From assembly GCA_934255135.1 (NCBI GenBank), contig CAKQMV010000016.1:1-37111 (forward strand): a DNA stretch of 37,111 nt. Direction: 5' to 3'. The notes under the pieces are model-generated. The model was not told where the DNA came from and did no database searches. It saw nothing but the letters and a program-made list of their open reading frames with translations. The translations under genes were made by a program, and so were the position numbers. This DNA is from an uncultured Clostridia bacterium. GTDB lineage: Bacteria > Bacillota > Clostridia > Peptostreptococcales > Anaerovoracaceae. Within the stretch, counting starts at the first letter, position 1, and every line of letters starts with the position of its first letter. Below are positions 9,035 through 17,432 of this stretch, in pieces.

Positions 9035-9971
9035 TTACTCACCTATACTAGCAAAAACTTTATTAATATCTTCAAATGCATCTAAGGCATCTTCAAAGTT
9101 TTGTTTTTGATTCGTATACAGCAGATCCATATGCAATGTTTCATATCGGTTTTTTATCGATTCATTGAAATACATCTTCCATGAATCAAAATCATAATCA
9201 TCTCTAGGATTATATTCTACTGGAATATTTCTCTTTTCAAGATATATACTATCTGTTTCTTTTGTTTTCCTTATAAGTTCTTTTAATTCTCTCTTATCTT
9301 TTAGAAAAGCTTGAATATCATCACGTTTGACAAGCCGAGTAACATCATAAATATGTCTAACCTTTTGCTCTAGTGTCCCACAAATTGCGTGCCGTTTAAC
9401 TGACATTACTTTATCAAGAAAAGTCCTTTCAATTGCAAGGGTGTTTACAACAACTTCTTCTAATTCAAATTCGTTAATTGCATCATCCAAACCATTATAT
9501 TCAAGGTATTCTTGAATATATGTTTTCAATCCACGCTCGTTATAAGGATCAGGTCTAACACTAGATCCGATTTCTAGTTTTACTTTAATATCTTCATTGC
9601 TATCAAAATAAACAAAAGCACTTTTATTACGATTATTCCGTTCATCCGGAATAATCTCTATATGATAGTCTTCCGTCATCACTCTTTCTATGTTCTTAAG
9701 TTCTTTAGCATACTGTTTATCTGTTAAGCAATCAGATGGAATAAATGTTAGATCAATGTCTTCTGAAAAACGTTCTATTGAACCTGGATAACATTTACTT
9801 AAAGAAGTTCCTCCCTTAAACACACAACAATCAGCGAAATCACTTTCTTGAAGTTTCTGTAACATACACACAATATAATAATCTCGCTTGACTGCATCTT
9901 CAGGGATCCAATATATCTTGATGTCAATATACAAAGGTCTTGAAAATCATCTTCTCTTGTATGAAGCTTCA
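9035..9971 (-). pseudogene. abiEii: AbiEii-family nucleotidyltransferase toxin, frameshifted near its N-terminus
   Basis: Type IV toxin-antitoxin nucleotidyltransferase (DUF1814). Diagnostic motifs are FKGGTSLSK and RFSEDIDLTF (polymerase-beta-type active site). The family usually begins MKLH. Here that start exists at 9971 with GGAGG before it, encoding MKLHTREDDFQDL up to RYIG. The frame then breaks at GGATCC (9903-9908), and the family sequence resumes as IPEDAVKRDYYIV one frame over. A single missing base explains this. The downstream frame has its own ATG at 9934, giving 299 aa that keep all catalytic motifs but replace the first 20 or so residues, so a reinitiated product is possible. 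The start overlaps the end of the antitoxin gene by 25 bases. Base composition is AT-rich, unlike the flanking housekeeping genes, suggesting acquisition. Confidence 0.85.
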
Positions 9972-10651
9972 TATATCTCCTCCATTGTCGGGATAGCATA
10001 GACTGACATTGATGATAAATAGCGATTCAACGTATTGCTAACATGTAAATAGTTAAGAAACGATTCCAGAAATGCAATTGTTGCCTTCTTATATTTCATG
10101 CGTTCTAAAACGTAAATAGCTGCATTATCAGAGTATGACTTTGCAAAATTATCCATATACGCAATTAATGCCCTCTTGTTAACATCTTCTATTTTTGAAT
10201 AATTCTGCAATATCTCAAGAGCCTCTATTACAGCTACTCTCTCAGGATTTAAATCACAAGATATATTTCTTACTAGGACATTTTGTACAGTTTTCTTTTG
10301 TCCTGATACTCGATTAGAATAAACCTCCGTATACTTACCGATCTGAGTTGTGATGCCCTTCTTATTATAAAGCGTATAACCGATTACCAGCCCATTCTGA
10401 TCATCAGTATAATATGCAATAATATCATTTTCTCTAATCGGGACATAACCATATTTTGATTTCTTAGGTTTATAATATAGACCTTTAGTAAGATGAGCTA
10501 ATGAGCCATTCTTGCAGAAGCGTTCAAGATTCTTATAAAAAGCAGCTTCTGTCATATCATCAGCAAATATATTGTATGTACTACTTGCCTCAATTACAGT
10601 ATTCTCAGCAATCTTCTGAAAATGTAATTCTATTAGTTCTCTGTTATTCAC
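9947..10651 (-). CDS. abiEi: AbiEi-like antitoxin / transcriptional regulator
   Basis: The 234-residue protein upstream of and overlapping the AbiEii toxin gene. The N-terminus has a winged-helix-like segment, MTEAAFYKNLERFCKNG, then LTKGLYYKP, the pattern of AbiEi/DUF6088 antitoxins that bind their own promoter. The C-terminal half is helical with no recognised motif. The start is GTG at 10651, preceded by GGGAGGAG. In this family the antitoxin counteracts the toxin without forming a stable complex and represses the operon. The long inverted repeat at 10702-10740 covering the -35 box is the obvious operator candidate. Confidence 0.82.
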   Translation of the reverse strand: MNNRELIELHFQKIAENTVIEASSTYNIFADDMTEAAFYKNLERFCKNGSLAHLTKGLYYKPKKSKYGYVPIRENDIIAYYTDDQNGLVIGYTLYNKKGITTQIGKYTEVYSNRVSGQKKTVQNVLVRNISCDLNPERVAVIEALEILQNYSKIEDVNKRALIAYMDNFAKSYSDNAAIYVLERMKYKKATIAFLESFLNYLHVSNTLNRYLSSMSVYAIPTMEEIYEASYKRR

Positions 10652-10683
10652 TGCTCCTGCTCCTCCCTGTATGTTGTACTCAA

Positions 10684-10712
10684 ATGATAGTCTTATACAA
10701 CAAAAACGTCAA
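10684..10712 (-). promoter_or_regulatory. Promoter of the abiE operon
   Basis: On the minus strand TTGACG (10707-10712) and TATCAT (10684-10689) are 17 bases apart, about 33 bases before the GTG of the antitoxin gene. The -35 hexamer lies inside one arm of the adjacent inverted repeat. Confidence 0.6.
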
Positions 10713-10740
10713 GTAAAATCCGTTTTTACTTGACGTTTTT
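10702..10740. terminator. Perfect 17-bp inverted repeat: galE terminator and likely AbiEi operator
   Basis: AAAAACGTCAAGTAAAA and TTTTACTTGACGTTTTT pair perfectly around a 5-base loop. Both strands end in U-runs, so it can terminate galE, which ends at 10775 on the minus strand. Because one arm contains the -35 of the abiE promoter, it is also placed to act as a repressor binding site. Confidence 0.75.
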
Positions 10741-10774
10741 ATTCCCAATTTGGGGGTTTACTTCATGCACCTGG

Positions 10775-11779
10775 TTATTCTTGTGACTGCTGCCATCTCC
10801 AGGAATCGCGGCACATCTCCTCGATGCCCTTCTCGGCCTCCCAGCCGAGGACGCTTTTGGCCTTAGACGTATCAGCATAGCATATCGCGATGTCTCCCGG
10901 TCTTCTCGGTGCAATCTCGTATGGAACCGGAACCTCATTCACGCGTTCAAAAGTTTCGACGAGGTCGAGCACGCTGTAGCCATGTCCCGTTCCAAGATTG
11001 AACACCTCGCAGCCCTTGTGCTCCATGCTGTACTTAAGCGCCGCAACATGCCCCTTCGCGAGGTCCACGACGTGAATGTAGTCGCGCACGCCAGTGCCAT
11101 CCGGTGTCGGATAGTCATTGCCAAAAACATTGAGCTTCGGTCTGATACATTCCGCAACCTGCGTGATGTATGGCATCAGGTTGTTCGGGATTCCGTTCGG
11201 TTTCTCGCCGATAAGTCCCGACTCATGCGCACCAATCGGATTGAAATAACGAAGAAGAACCACCGACGCAGATTCGTCCGCTACGCACACGTCTCTTAGG
11301 ATCTGCTCGATCATGTACTTAGTCCATCCGTACGGATTAGTGCATCCGAGCGGACCGGATTCTTCTGTGCAAGGCACTTCTTTTACCTGACTATAAACAG
11401 CGGCTGATGACGAAAAAATCAGATTGGGAACATTGTGGTCTCTCATTATTTCTATAAGAGTCAGTGCTGTATCAAGGTTATTTCGGTAATATTCAATCGG
11501 TTTATCAATTGATTCTCCAACAACCTTATAACCTGCAAAATGAATCACTGATTCTATTCCTTGCTCGTCAAACAAGGCATCTAGCATAGCCCTATCTGCA
11601 ATGTCTACATTATAAAAAACAGGTCTTACGCCTGTAATCATCTCTATTCTGTCAATGACTGAGGCATCACTGTTTGAAAGGTTGTCTGCAATCACTACAT
11701 CAAATCCCGCGTTGATCATTTCAACAGCGGTGTGTGAACCTATAAAACCAGTCCCTCCAGTCAATAAAACCTTACACAT
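10775..11779 (-). CDS. galE: UDP-glucose 4-epimerase
   Basis: Interconverts UDP-glucose and UDP-galactose using bound NAD, feeding cell-surface glycans and galactose use. Short-chain dehydrogenase fold: the N-terminal nucleotide motif is LLTGGTGFIGSH, the catalytic Tyr-Lys is in NPYGWTKYMIEQ, and SSSAAVYS gives the catalytic Ser region. The 334-aa length is typical. I start at ATG 11779 (MCKVLLTGG) because GGGAG precedes it and the family begins there. A longer frame to 11866 would add a non-homologous 29 residues overlapping the promoter. It lies between the surface protein gene and the abiE pair, each with its own terminator. Confidence 0.95.
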   Translation of the reverse strand: MCKVLLTGGTGFIGSHTAVEMINAGFDVVIADNLSNSDASVIDRIEMITGVRPVFYNVDIADRAMLDALFDEQGIESVIHFAGYKVVGESIDKPIEYYRNNLDTALTLIEIMRDHNVPNLIFSSSAAVYSQVKEVPCTEESGPLGCTNPYGWTKYMIEQILRDVCVADESASVVLLRYFNPIGAHESGLIGEKPNGIPNNLMPYITQVAECIRPKLNVFGNDYPTPDGTGVRDYIHVVDLAKGHVAALKYSMEHKGCEVFNLGTGHGYSVLDLVETFERVNEVPVPYEIAPRRPGDIAICYADTSKAKSVLGWEAEKGIEEMCRDSWRWQQSQE

Positions 11780-11818
11780 ACAATCAAGCTCCCTGTTTAT
11801 GTAATATCTTTTCTGTTT

Positions 11819-11847
11819 ATTATAGTCCACTATTTTCTTTATAACAA
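11819..11847 (-). promoter_or_regulatory. Promoter of galE
   Basis: Minus-strand TTGTTA (11842-11847) and TATAAT (11819-11824) are separated by 17 bases, 40 bases before the chosen galE start. Its presence supports the shorter galE reading frame. Confidence 0.65.
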
Positions 11848-11850
11848 TGC

Positions 11851-11883
11851 ACAAAGAGGCCGACACCCTAAAGTGCCGACCTC
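11851..11883 (-). terminator. Terminator of the surface protein gene
   Basis: On the minus strand GAGGTCGGCAC and GTGTCGGCCTC form an 11-bp stem with two mismatched or wobble positions around TTTAGG, followed by TTTG. It begins 30 bases after the stop codon of the large surface protein gene. Confidence 0.7.
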
Positions 11884-11912
11884 CGCTAATCTTTTCAGTT
11901 GTTCAGATCAGA

Positions 11913-14900
11913 TTACTTAACCTTTACTGACTTAACCTTGCTCCATGCTGAGTAGCATGTTCCGTTAGCTGTCTTAGTGTAAGTTCTAACCTTTACATAG
12001 TATCTCTTGTTTGACTTAAGATTCTTAACAACCTTGCTGTTAACCTTCTTTGTGTACTTAATGTTTGCTGTCTTGCAAGTCTTGTAAGTCTTTGAAGTGC
12101 TGTATCTTACCTGGTAACCAGTTACCTTGTTAGCTGACTTCTTCCAAGTTGCCTTAAGTGCCTTCTTCTGAGCCTTTACTGATGTAAGTGCTACTGACTT
12201 AGGATTAATCTTGAATGTCTTTGTGATTTCTCCCTCGTACTTGCCCTTACCTGCAATCTTTACGCTTGCCAGACCAACCTTTACGTTGTTCTCATATGTA
12301 ATATCATAATCAGTGCCTGCTGTAAGAGTCTTATCTCCAAGAGTTACCACTACATCCTGAGTAATTTCCTTACCAGTATAAGCCTTTGCCACAATAGCTG
12401 AAACTTCAGCATTCTCAATTTTCTGTGCCTCAACTGCCGCATCAGCATCTTCCTTAGTCATTACAGCGTAAGTTGAGAAGTGTCCTGTTGTGAATGTGAA
12501 TGTTCCATCAGCGTTCTTCTTACCATCGAGGATTGTGTACTTGCCGTTCTCATCGATGTAAACAGCTACAAGTTCCTTGTCTTTCATATCCTTATGAACA
12601 GGAACTGTTACTGTTGCAATACCACCATTAAAGTTATGTACTTCGCCGTTAGCAGTCTCAATCTTAAGCTCAATAACAACCTTGTTGTCCTTTACTTCCT
12701 TAGTCTGAACTACAAGCTTAACATCTCCAGTTGTTCCCGCCTTCTCAGCAACAGCATCTACTGCCTTCTTATCTAGTGATACGGTTGCGTTATCAGTATT
12801 TACAGTTACTGAAGCCTGAGTCTTGTCTGCAAGATCCTTAACAGTTGCCGCAGGAAGAACCACGTTTGACTCAGTTGAGTCTCCCTTATCTGTAACAGCA
12901 TCAACCTTAACTTCAGTTGACTTGTTTTCTACAGCGTTATCGACAATTTTACCGCCAAGCTCTGAATCGATCTTTGTTTCAGTCTTGCCGTCAGTTGTAT
13001 TAGTGTTGTCTGATGCATCTACCTTAGTAGCAGCATCGCCGGCTGATGCAGAACCTGAATTTGTAATAGGATTCTTCTCTGGTTCTGGTGTTGGAGCTGG
13101 AGCTACATATGTCTCAGTGTAGATTCCATCCTCGCCCTTAGCCCAAGCGTTCATACCCGTTGAGTGAGCAGGAGCTTCTGCTTCTGCTGCAACATAGTAA
13201 TTCTTATCATTCTTTAGATATACATTCTTACCATCTGCGATGTAATTCTTATCTGGCTTTAATGAGAAAGAACCAGCATTGATGAACTTGCTGCAATCTA
13301 CAGTTGTTACTTCACCAGTGAAGGATCCACCATTAATTGAAAGTGCAACCTGTGGAGCAGGATCGTTATTCTGTGGATTTGATTCATTTAATGCCTTAAT
13401 TCCCTTAAATGTTCCACCGTTGATTGTTACAGAAATATCCTTCTTTGTTGTGTGCTGTGCAATTGCTACTGCTGCACCATCAGTAGTTGTACCATTACCA
13501 TTTGGATCACAACTAAACCTTTCAGCTGTCGCAGTATAATTACCATCATTGATTGTCATCTTACCAGCTCTGATTTCTACAGCTGTACTTCCCTTAATAT
13601 GTGCACCTGAGAGAGTAGTATTTCCAACACCTGCAAGGTATAGACCTGTGTCAGATACATCAATATCAGCGTCTTTATTAATATTTACTATATTTCCTTC
13701 AGCTGCAATTTTTCCGTTAATAGTAACGCCAGATTCGCCTTTAATTTTTCCATTTAGCGTTAGTTTTGATTTTTCGCAGCTAGGATCAAATGATACTGCA
13801 AAACTTTTCATTTTATTATTTACTGCGGCTACTGTTGCATTTGATTCAACTGTTAGTTCTGATGATCCATTTAGCCAAATAGCAGAACCAGCCCTTTCTG
13901 TTAAACCAGACATCTCTATTTCACCATTCTTAATGTCTAGATTTCCATAGACGTCGAAGAGCATTCCACCACTTCTTGATACTTTATTTCCACCCAAATC
14001 AAGAACTACGTTACTTCCTTCCGGAATCGTAATGGCGCTACTTAAAGCAACACTATTTGTAAGTGAAACAGTAATATCGGAACCGCTATCTATATATTTC
14101 AATACATCTATATTAGAGAACATTCCGGCAGTTACTTTAACAAATGCATCTGGTGCTTTAGTTTTATCACTTACATCCTGAATGGCTACTTTACCACCTG
14201 TAAAAGTTCCTCCATTAATTGTAAGTTGGCCTGCATCATGTGTGCCACAACCGCAATTGTAAACATTAGCGTTCTCAGTTCCAGCACTTGCAAATGTACC
14301 ATTTTTAATTACGGCAACATTATGGTTCTGAACTACATTCTGCGAGTAATTACTAAACTTACCATCATTTATAGTCAGAATTCCTTCATCATCATTTTTA
14401 ATTGTGTTTAATCCACCGCTGAATGTTGCTCCATCAATTGTGAGTTCAGGTTTTTCAAAATTTACACCTTGTACATAACCAGATCTTGGATTATTTGAAT
14501 CATAGTTATAATATCCATTATCAATTAGGCTTGAAAATTTTCCTTTTTGGGATACAGTTACACCCTTTCCGATATGCATCCCACCGTGATTTAGGATATT
14601 GTAGTATGAATTACCACCAGAAGTAGCAGCATTTTGTCCATTTTCTTTTGATCTGGTGTATGTACCGCCTAAAAGATCAGCTTCGCCGCTATTATATACA
14701 GCAGCTTTTCCATGCGTCACATTATCAACAGTTCCTTCTCCTACAACTGTCAACTTAGCACCCTTATTTATTGTAATTGTATCACTCGACTTATTTGTAA
14801 GTGTTTTTCCGTTTAAGTTTAGAAATATTGCGTTTTCAGAAACTGTAATATCTTCTTCAACATTCTTCTGTAAGATAATTGTTCTTGAATTTTGATTGCT

Positions 14901-15182
14901 ATCCGTTGCCACTACTTTTGATGCATCAGAAATAGCTTCTGTTAAAGTTTTATAGAATTTAACATTGTTGCCATCATCTATTGATGCAACAGCACTTTCA
15001 TCTATAGCCTTATCGCTTTCTCCATTATTAGCTACATCTTTTGACTCTGCTGGTGTCTTAACATCAGTAGCTTCTGATGATGTAGATGAACCAGTAGAAT
15101 CACCATCCGTCGCAAATGCCAGCGCCGGCATCATTGAGAGTATTACGGTAATACTCATAAGAATTGATATGATTCTTTTCAT
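11913..15182 (-). CDS. Large secreted surface protein with beta-helix-like repeats and FN3-like C-terminus
   Basis: 1089 aa. Residues 1-25 form a signal peptide (KR, then a hydrophobic stretch, then ALAFA). Residues 25-70 are Ser/Thr/Asp-rich. Residues about 75-650 contain irregular repeats such as LTINGGTFTGGK, LTINDGKFSN and LTVVGEGTVDN, as expected of a right-handed parallel beta-helix. A Pro-rich linker (APAPTPEPEKNP) follows. A beta-rich module ends in FTTGHFSTYAVMTKED. Next is a module with AYTGKEITQDVVVTLGDKTL, and finally a Lys-rich fibronectin type III-like domain ending WSKVKSVKVK. No LPXTG sorting motif is seen. Likely an adhesin or matrix protein; the ligand is unknown. GGAGG precedes ATG 15182. 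Upstream lie a c-di-GMP riboswitch and a G-tract promoter. The central repeat segment is visibly more AT-rich than the ends. Confidence 0.85.
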   Translation of the reverse strand: MKRIISILMSITVILSMMPALAFATDGDSTGSSTSSEATDVKTPAESKDVANNGESDKAIDESAVASIDDGNNVKFYKTLTEAISDASKVVATDSNQNSRTIILQKNVEEDITVSENAIFLNLNGKTLTNKSSDTITINKGAKLTVVGEGTVDNVTHGKAAVYNSGEADLLGGTYTRSKENGQNAATSGGNSYYNILNHGGMHIGKGVTVSQKGKFSSLIDNGYYNYDSNNPRSGYVQGVNFEKPELTIDGATFSGGLNTIKNDDEGILTINDGKFSNYSQNVVQNHNVAVIKNGTFASAGTENANVYNCGCGTHDAGQLTINGGTFTGGKVAIQDVSDKTKAPDAFVKVTAGMFSNIDVLKYIDSGSDITVSLTNSVALSSAITIPEGSNVVLDLGGNKVSRSGGMLFDVYGNLDIKNGEIEMSGLTERAGSAIWLNGSSELTVESNATVAAVNNKMKSFAVSFDPSCEKSKLTLNGKIKGESGVTINGKIAAEGNIVNINKDADIDVSDTGLYLAGVGNTTLSGAHIKGSTAVEIRAGKMTINDGNYTATAERFSCDPNGNGTTTDGAAVAIAQHTTKKDISVTINGGTFKGIKALNESNPQNNDPAPQVALSINGGSFTGEVTTVDCSKFINAGSFSLKPDKNYIADGKNVYLKNDKNYYVAAEAEAPAHSTGMNAWAKGEDGIYTETYVAPAPTPEPEKNPITNSGSASAGDAATKVDASDNTNTTDGKTETKIDSELGGKIVDNAVENKSTEVKVDAVTDKGDSTESNVVLPAATVKDLADKTQASVTVNTDNATVSLDKKAVDAVAEKAGTTGDVKLVVQTKEVKDNKVVIELKIETANGEVHNFNGGIATVTVPVHKDMKDKELVAVYIDENGKYTILDGKKNADGTFTFTTGHFSTYAVMTKEDADAAVEAQKIENAEVSAIVAKAYTGKEITQDVVVTLGDKTLTAGTDYDITYENNVKVGLASVKIAGKGKYEGEITKTFKINPKSVALTSVKAQKKALKATWKKSANKVTGYQVRYSTSKTYKTCKTANIKYTKKVNSKVVKNLKSNKRYYVKVRTYTKTANGTCYSAWSKVKSVKVK

Positions 15183-15245
15183 ATTTTCCTCCTTTTGAAA
15201 TAACTCCTGCCGGTATGTCCGGCTTTAAGAAAAATACATAAACAT

Positions 15246-15272
15246 AAAAAAGGCATTACGCGAACGCAATGC
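15246..15272 (-). terminator. Riboswitch-associated intrinsic terminator
   Basis: On the minus strand GCATTGCG and CGTAATGC pair (one G-U) around a UUCG tetraloop and are followed directly by CTTTTTT. It lies between the c-di-GMP aptamer and the surface protein start, where an expression-platform terminator is expected. Confidence 0.85.
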
Positions 15273-15352
15273 TGTCTTTCTTGCAGTTGACTGCCATTTT
15301 ACAGGCTCTAGAGCTTTGCGTCACATCCTTTCGAATGTTTTGCCATGTTTAT
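15271..15352 (-). ncRNA. Cyclic-di-GMP-I (GEMM-I) riboswitch aptamer
   Basis: Minus-strand RNA shows the GEMM-I core in order: GGCAAA, a P2 stem ACAU/AUGU with a CGAAAG tetraloop helix, the strongly conserved GACGCAAAGC, GAGCCU, AAAAUGGCAG with its pairing partner CUGC, and AAGAAAGACAGC closing toward the terminator. These elements and their spacing match the known class. The outer P1 helix is less clear, so the 5' boundary is approximate. It should couple intracellular c-di-GMP to expression of the surface protein. Whether ligand turns expression on or off cannot be read by eye. Confidence 0.88.
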
Positions 15353-15467
15353 TCCATACTTCATTCTTATAAAAATGAATCGAACCCTCAACGCATAGAA
15401 ACTATAACAAGGTAAACCTTCTTCATATTTACGTTATGTCAGAAGAAATTATTTCTTTCTATTTAAA

Positions 15468-15497
15468 ATGATACCCCCCCCACAAGCACTTTGTCAA
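15468..15497 (-). promoter_or_regulatory. Promoter with G8 tract in the spacer, upstream of the riboswitch
   Basis: Minus-strand TTGACA (15492-15497, consensus) and TATCAT (15468-15473) are separated by 18 bases, the last eight of which are all G (15474-15481 on the plus strand are C). Gain or loss of a G would change the -35/-10 spacing. Transcription would enter the c-di-GMP aptamer about 110 bases later. Confidence 0.6.
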
Positions 15498-15543
15498 CGA
15501 ATAAACTATACCCAAGAGAACCTAAAAACGCCAAAAACGCAAA

Positions 15544-15569
15544 ATGCGAATCTCTGCAGAGATTCGCAT
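15544..15569 (-). terminator. Terminator of rpsU
   Basis: A perfect 26-base palindrome with arms ATGCGAATCTCTG and CAGAGATTCGCAT, followed on the minus strand by TTTTGCGTTTTT. It lies 12 bases after the rpsU stop. Confidence 0.88.
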
Positions 15570-15581
15570 AATTAATTGCTA

Positions 15582-15761
15582 TTAGAACTTTCTAGCCTTC
15601 TTTCTAGCAGCTTCTGACTTCTTCTTACGCTTTACGCTTGGCTTCTCGTAATGCTCTCTCTTTCTAAGCTCAGCCATTACACCGTCACGTGCGCATGATC
15701 TCTTGAATCTCTTCAGAGCGCTCTCTAAGCTCTCGTTCTCTCTAACGATAACCTGTGCCAT
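15582..15761 (-). CDS. rpsU: 30S ribosomal protein S21
   Basis: 59 residues beginning MAQVIVRENESLESALKRF and ending in a Lys/Arg-rich tail KKKSEAARKKARKF. This is the complete small-subunit protein S21, which helps initiation on structured mRNAs. GGAGGTGA lies 9 bases before the ATG. It is monocistronic here: own promoter at 15831-15859 and a strong terminator directly behind. In relatives it is usually followed by yqeY, which here lies beyond the abiE-galE-surface protein block. Confidence 0.96.
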   Translation of the reverse strand: MAQVIVRENESLESALKRFKRSCARDGVMAELRKREHYEKPSVKRKKKSEAARKKARKF

Positions 15762-15830
15762 ATTCCTATCTCACCTCCATCCGTGTTGTAATAGTAATGG
15801 AACAGATCGTCCAAAACAAATAACGTGAAG

Positions 15831-15859
15831 ATTATACCATCACCTCAGAAGAAGTTCAA
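15831..15859 (-). promoter_or_regulatory. Promoter of rpsU
   Basis: Minus-strand TTGAAC (15854-15859) and a perfect TATAAT (15831-15836) with a 17-base spacer, 69 bases upstream of the rpsU start. Confidence 0.75.
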
Positions 15860-15888
15860 GCACCAAAAATTAAAAATTTCATCACAGC

Positions 15889-17409
15889 CTAGAAGATATT
15901 ATCAATAATATCTCCTGCCATCATTCTTCTCTTCGAATCCTCGTCCTTAGCGAACTTCTCAGCCGCCATGCCGTGGATCATAGTTCCATAAAGAAGCGCA
16001 TTGTTAAGACTGTTGTCCTGTGCAATAAGCGAAGCGATAACGCCCGCCTGCACATCACCAGATCCCGCAGTCGCAAGACCTGAATTACCGATGCTGCTTA
16101 TATACATCTCCTGATGTCCACTCTTCTCAATAAGTGAGAATACCGAAACATCAGACTTAACAACCATCGAAACATTAAACTTCTTCGAAAACTGTCTTGT
16201 GTAAGCAACTCTCTTTCTCTCGACAGTCGCCTTGTCCTCACCAGAAAGTCTTGCCATCTCACCAATATGTGGAGTGATAACGCACTTGCACTTTCTCTTC
16301 TTAAATGACTTAAGATTTCTCGAAATGATATTAAGCGCACCCGCATCAAATACAACTCTGCTATCCGATGCCAGTATCTGCTTGATAATAATTCTCTCAG
16401 TAGTGCCCTCGCGGAGTCCCGGTCCAATCAGCACGCAGTCACATGAACCGATGAAATCACCAAGCGCACCTACAACATCATCGTTCTTATATGGAACAAC
16501 AACAGCCTCCGGAACCGATACGTTAAAGAACCCTATATACTTCGACGGACAGAACAGCTTCACAAGTCCACAGCCTGCTCTATACGCCGCCTTGGCAGCA
16601 AGGATGCTTGCACCAAGCATTCCGTCGCTTGAAACCACGATTCCCACTGTTCCGTAAGTGCCCTTGTGAGAAGTCTCAATTCTAGGAAGCAGTGCCTGAT
16701 CTTTAGTCTCCTCATAGAACCTTCTGTCGCAGACCTTAAGCTTGCCCTTGGCCTCCTCGATGCCCGCCTCAACAAGACCGATGTCCGCAACAACGACCTC
16801 GCCGCACGCATCTCTACCCTCAGCCATAAACATGCCGTTCTTGTACGCGCCAAAAGTCACAGTCAAATCCGCCATGAACACATTGCCCATCGCCTCACCG
16901 TAGTTCGCATTAAGTCCCGACGGAATATCAATCGCAACCTTGTATCCACTCTTCGAATTGAGATACTCGATGTACTTCGCGTATCCATCGTCAATGTCGC
17001 GGTTCAGTCCGATGCCAAAAATTCCATCCACGATTACGTCATATCTCGCATAGAGTGTGCCTGTATCGACCTTCCCATCTAATCCGTAAATCGGCGTAGT
17101 CGGATAAGCCTTATTAAAAATACTGATTTGTCTTCTGAACTCATTGCTTACAGCAGAAGTATCTCCTATGAAATAAAGCTTCGCGTCGTAGTTCTTATGC
17201 AAAAGCCATCTCGCCAGGCAGACTGCATCTCCACCATTATTTCCAGGACCTGCAAAAACCAGAATCTTAGTTCTCCTATCCGGGAATCTATGCATTATCT
17301 CATCCAGAACAGCCCTAGCCGCATTCTCCATCAGCACAGGACTTGGGATACCAATATTTATACTGTATTCATCAATCAGTTTCATTTCCTTCGATGTTAC
17401 TGAATACAT
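15889..17409 (-). CDS. nnr: Bifunctional NAD(P)H-hydrate epimerase / ADP-dependent dehydratase
   Basis: Repairs damaged NAD(P)H hydrates. The N-terminal YjeF_N epimerase domain (residues about 1-215) carries AGPGNNGGDAVCLARWL and VDGIFGIGL. The C-terminal ribokinase-like dehydratase domain (about 225-506) carries SHKGTYGTVGI, VFDAGALNII, VITPHIGEMARL and GSGDVQAGVIASL. Length 506 aa is normal for the fused form. AAGGAG precedes ATG 17409 and a plausible promoter lies at 17433-17461. The amidase gene lies 90 bp upstream on the same strand. Confidence 0.95.
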   Translation of the reverse strand: MYSVTSKEMKLIDEYSINIGIPSPVLMENAARAVLDEIMHRFPDRRTKILVFAGPGNNGGDAVCLARWLLHKNYDAKLYFIGDTSAVSNEFRRQISIFNKAYPTTPIYGLDGKVDTGTLYARYDVIVDGIFGIGLNRDIDDGYAKYIEYLNSKSGYKVAIDIPSGLNANYGEAMGNVFMADLTVTFGAYKNGMFMAEGRDACGEVVVADIGLVEAGIEEAKGKLKVCDRRFYEETKDQALLPRIETSHKGTYGTVGIVVSSDGMLGASILAAKAAYRAGCGLVKLFCPSKYIGFFNVSVPEAVVVPYKNDDVVGALGDFIGSCDCVLIGPGLREGTTERIIIKQILASDSRVVFDAGALNIISRNLKSFKKRKCKCVITPHIGEMARLSGEDKATVERKRVAYTRQFSKKFNVSMVVKSDVSVFSLIEKSGHQEMYISSIGNSGLATAGSGDVQAGVIASLIAQDNSLNNALLYGTMIHGMAAEKFAKDEDSKRRMMAGDIIDNIF

Positions 17410-17432
17410 AATAGTTCTCCTTTATAACAGAT

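Noticed and set aside
15380..15400. Possible tRNA (GGTTCGATTC on the minus strand resembles a T-loop)
   Set aside because: Flanking bases do not form the T-arm stem and no acceptor or anticodon arms are present.
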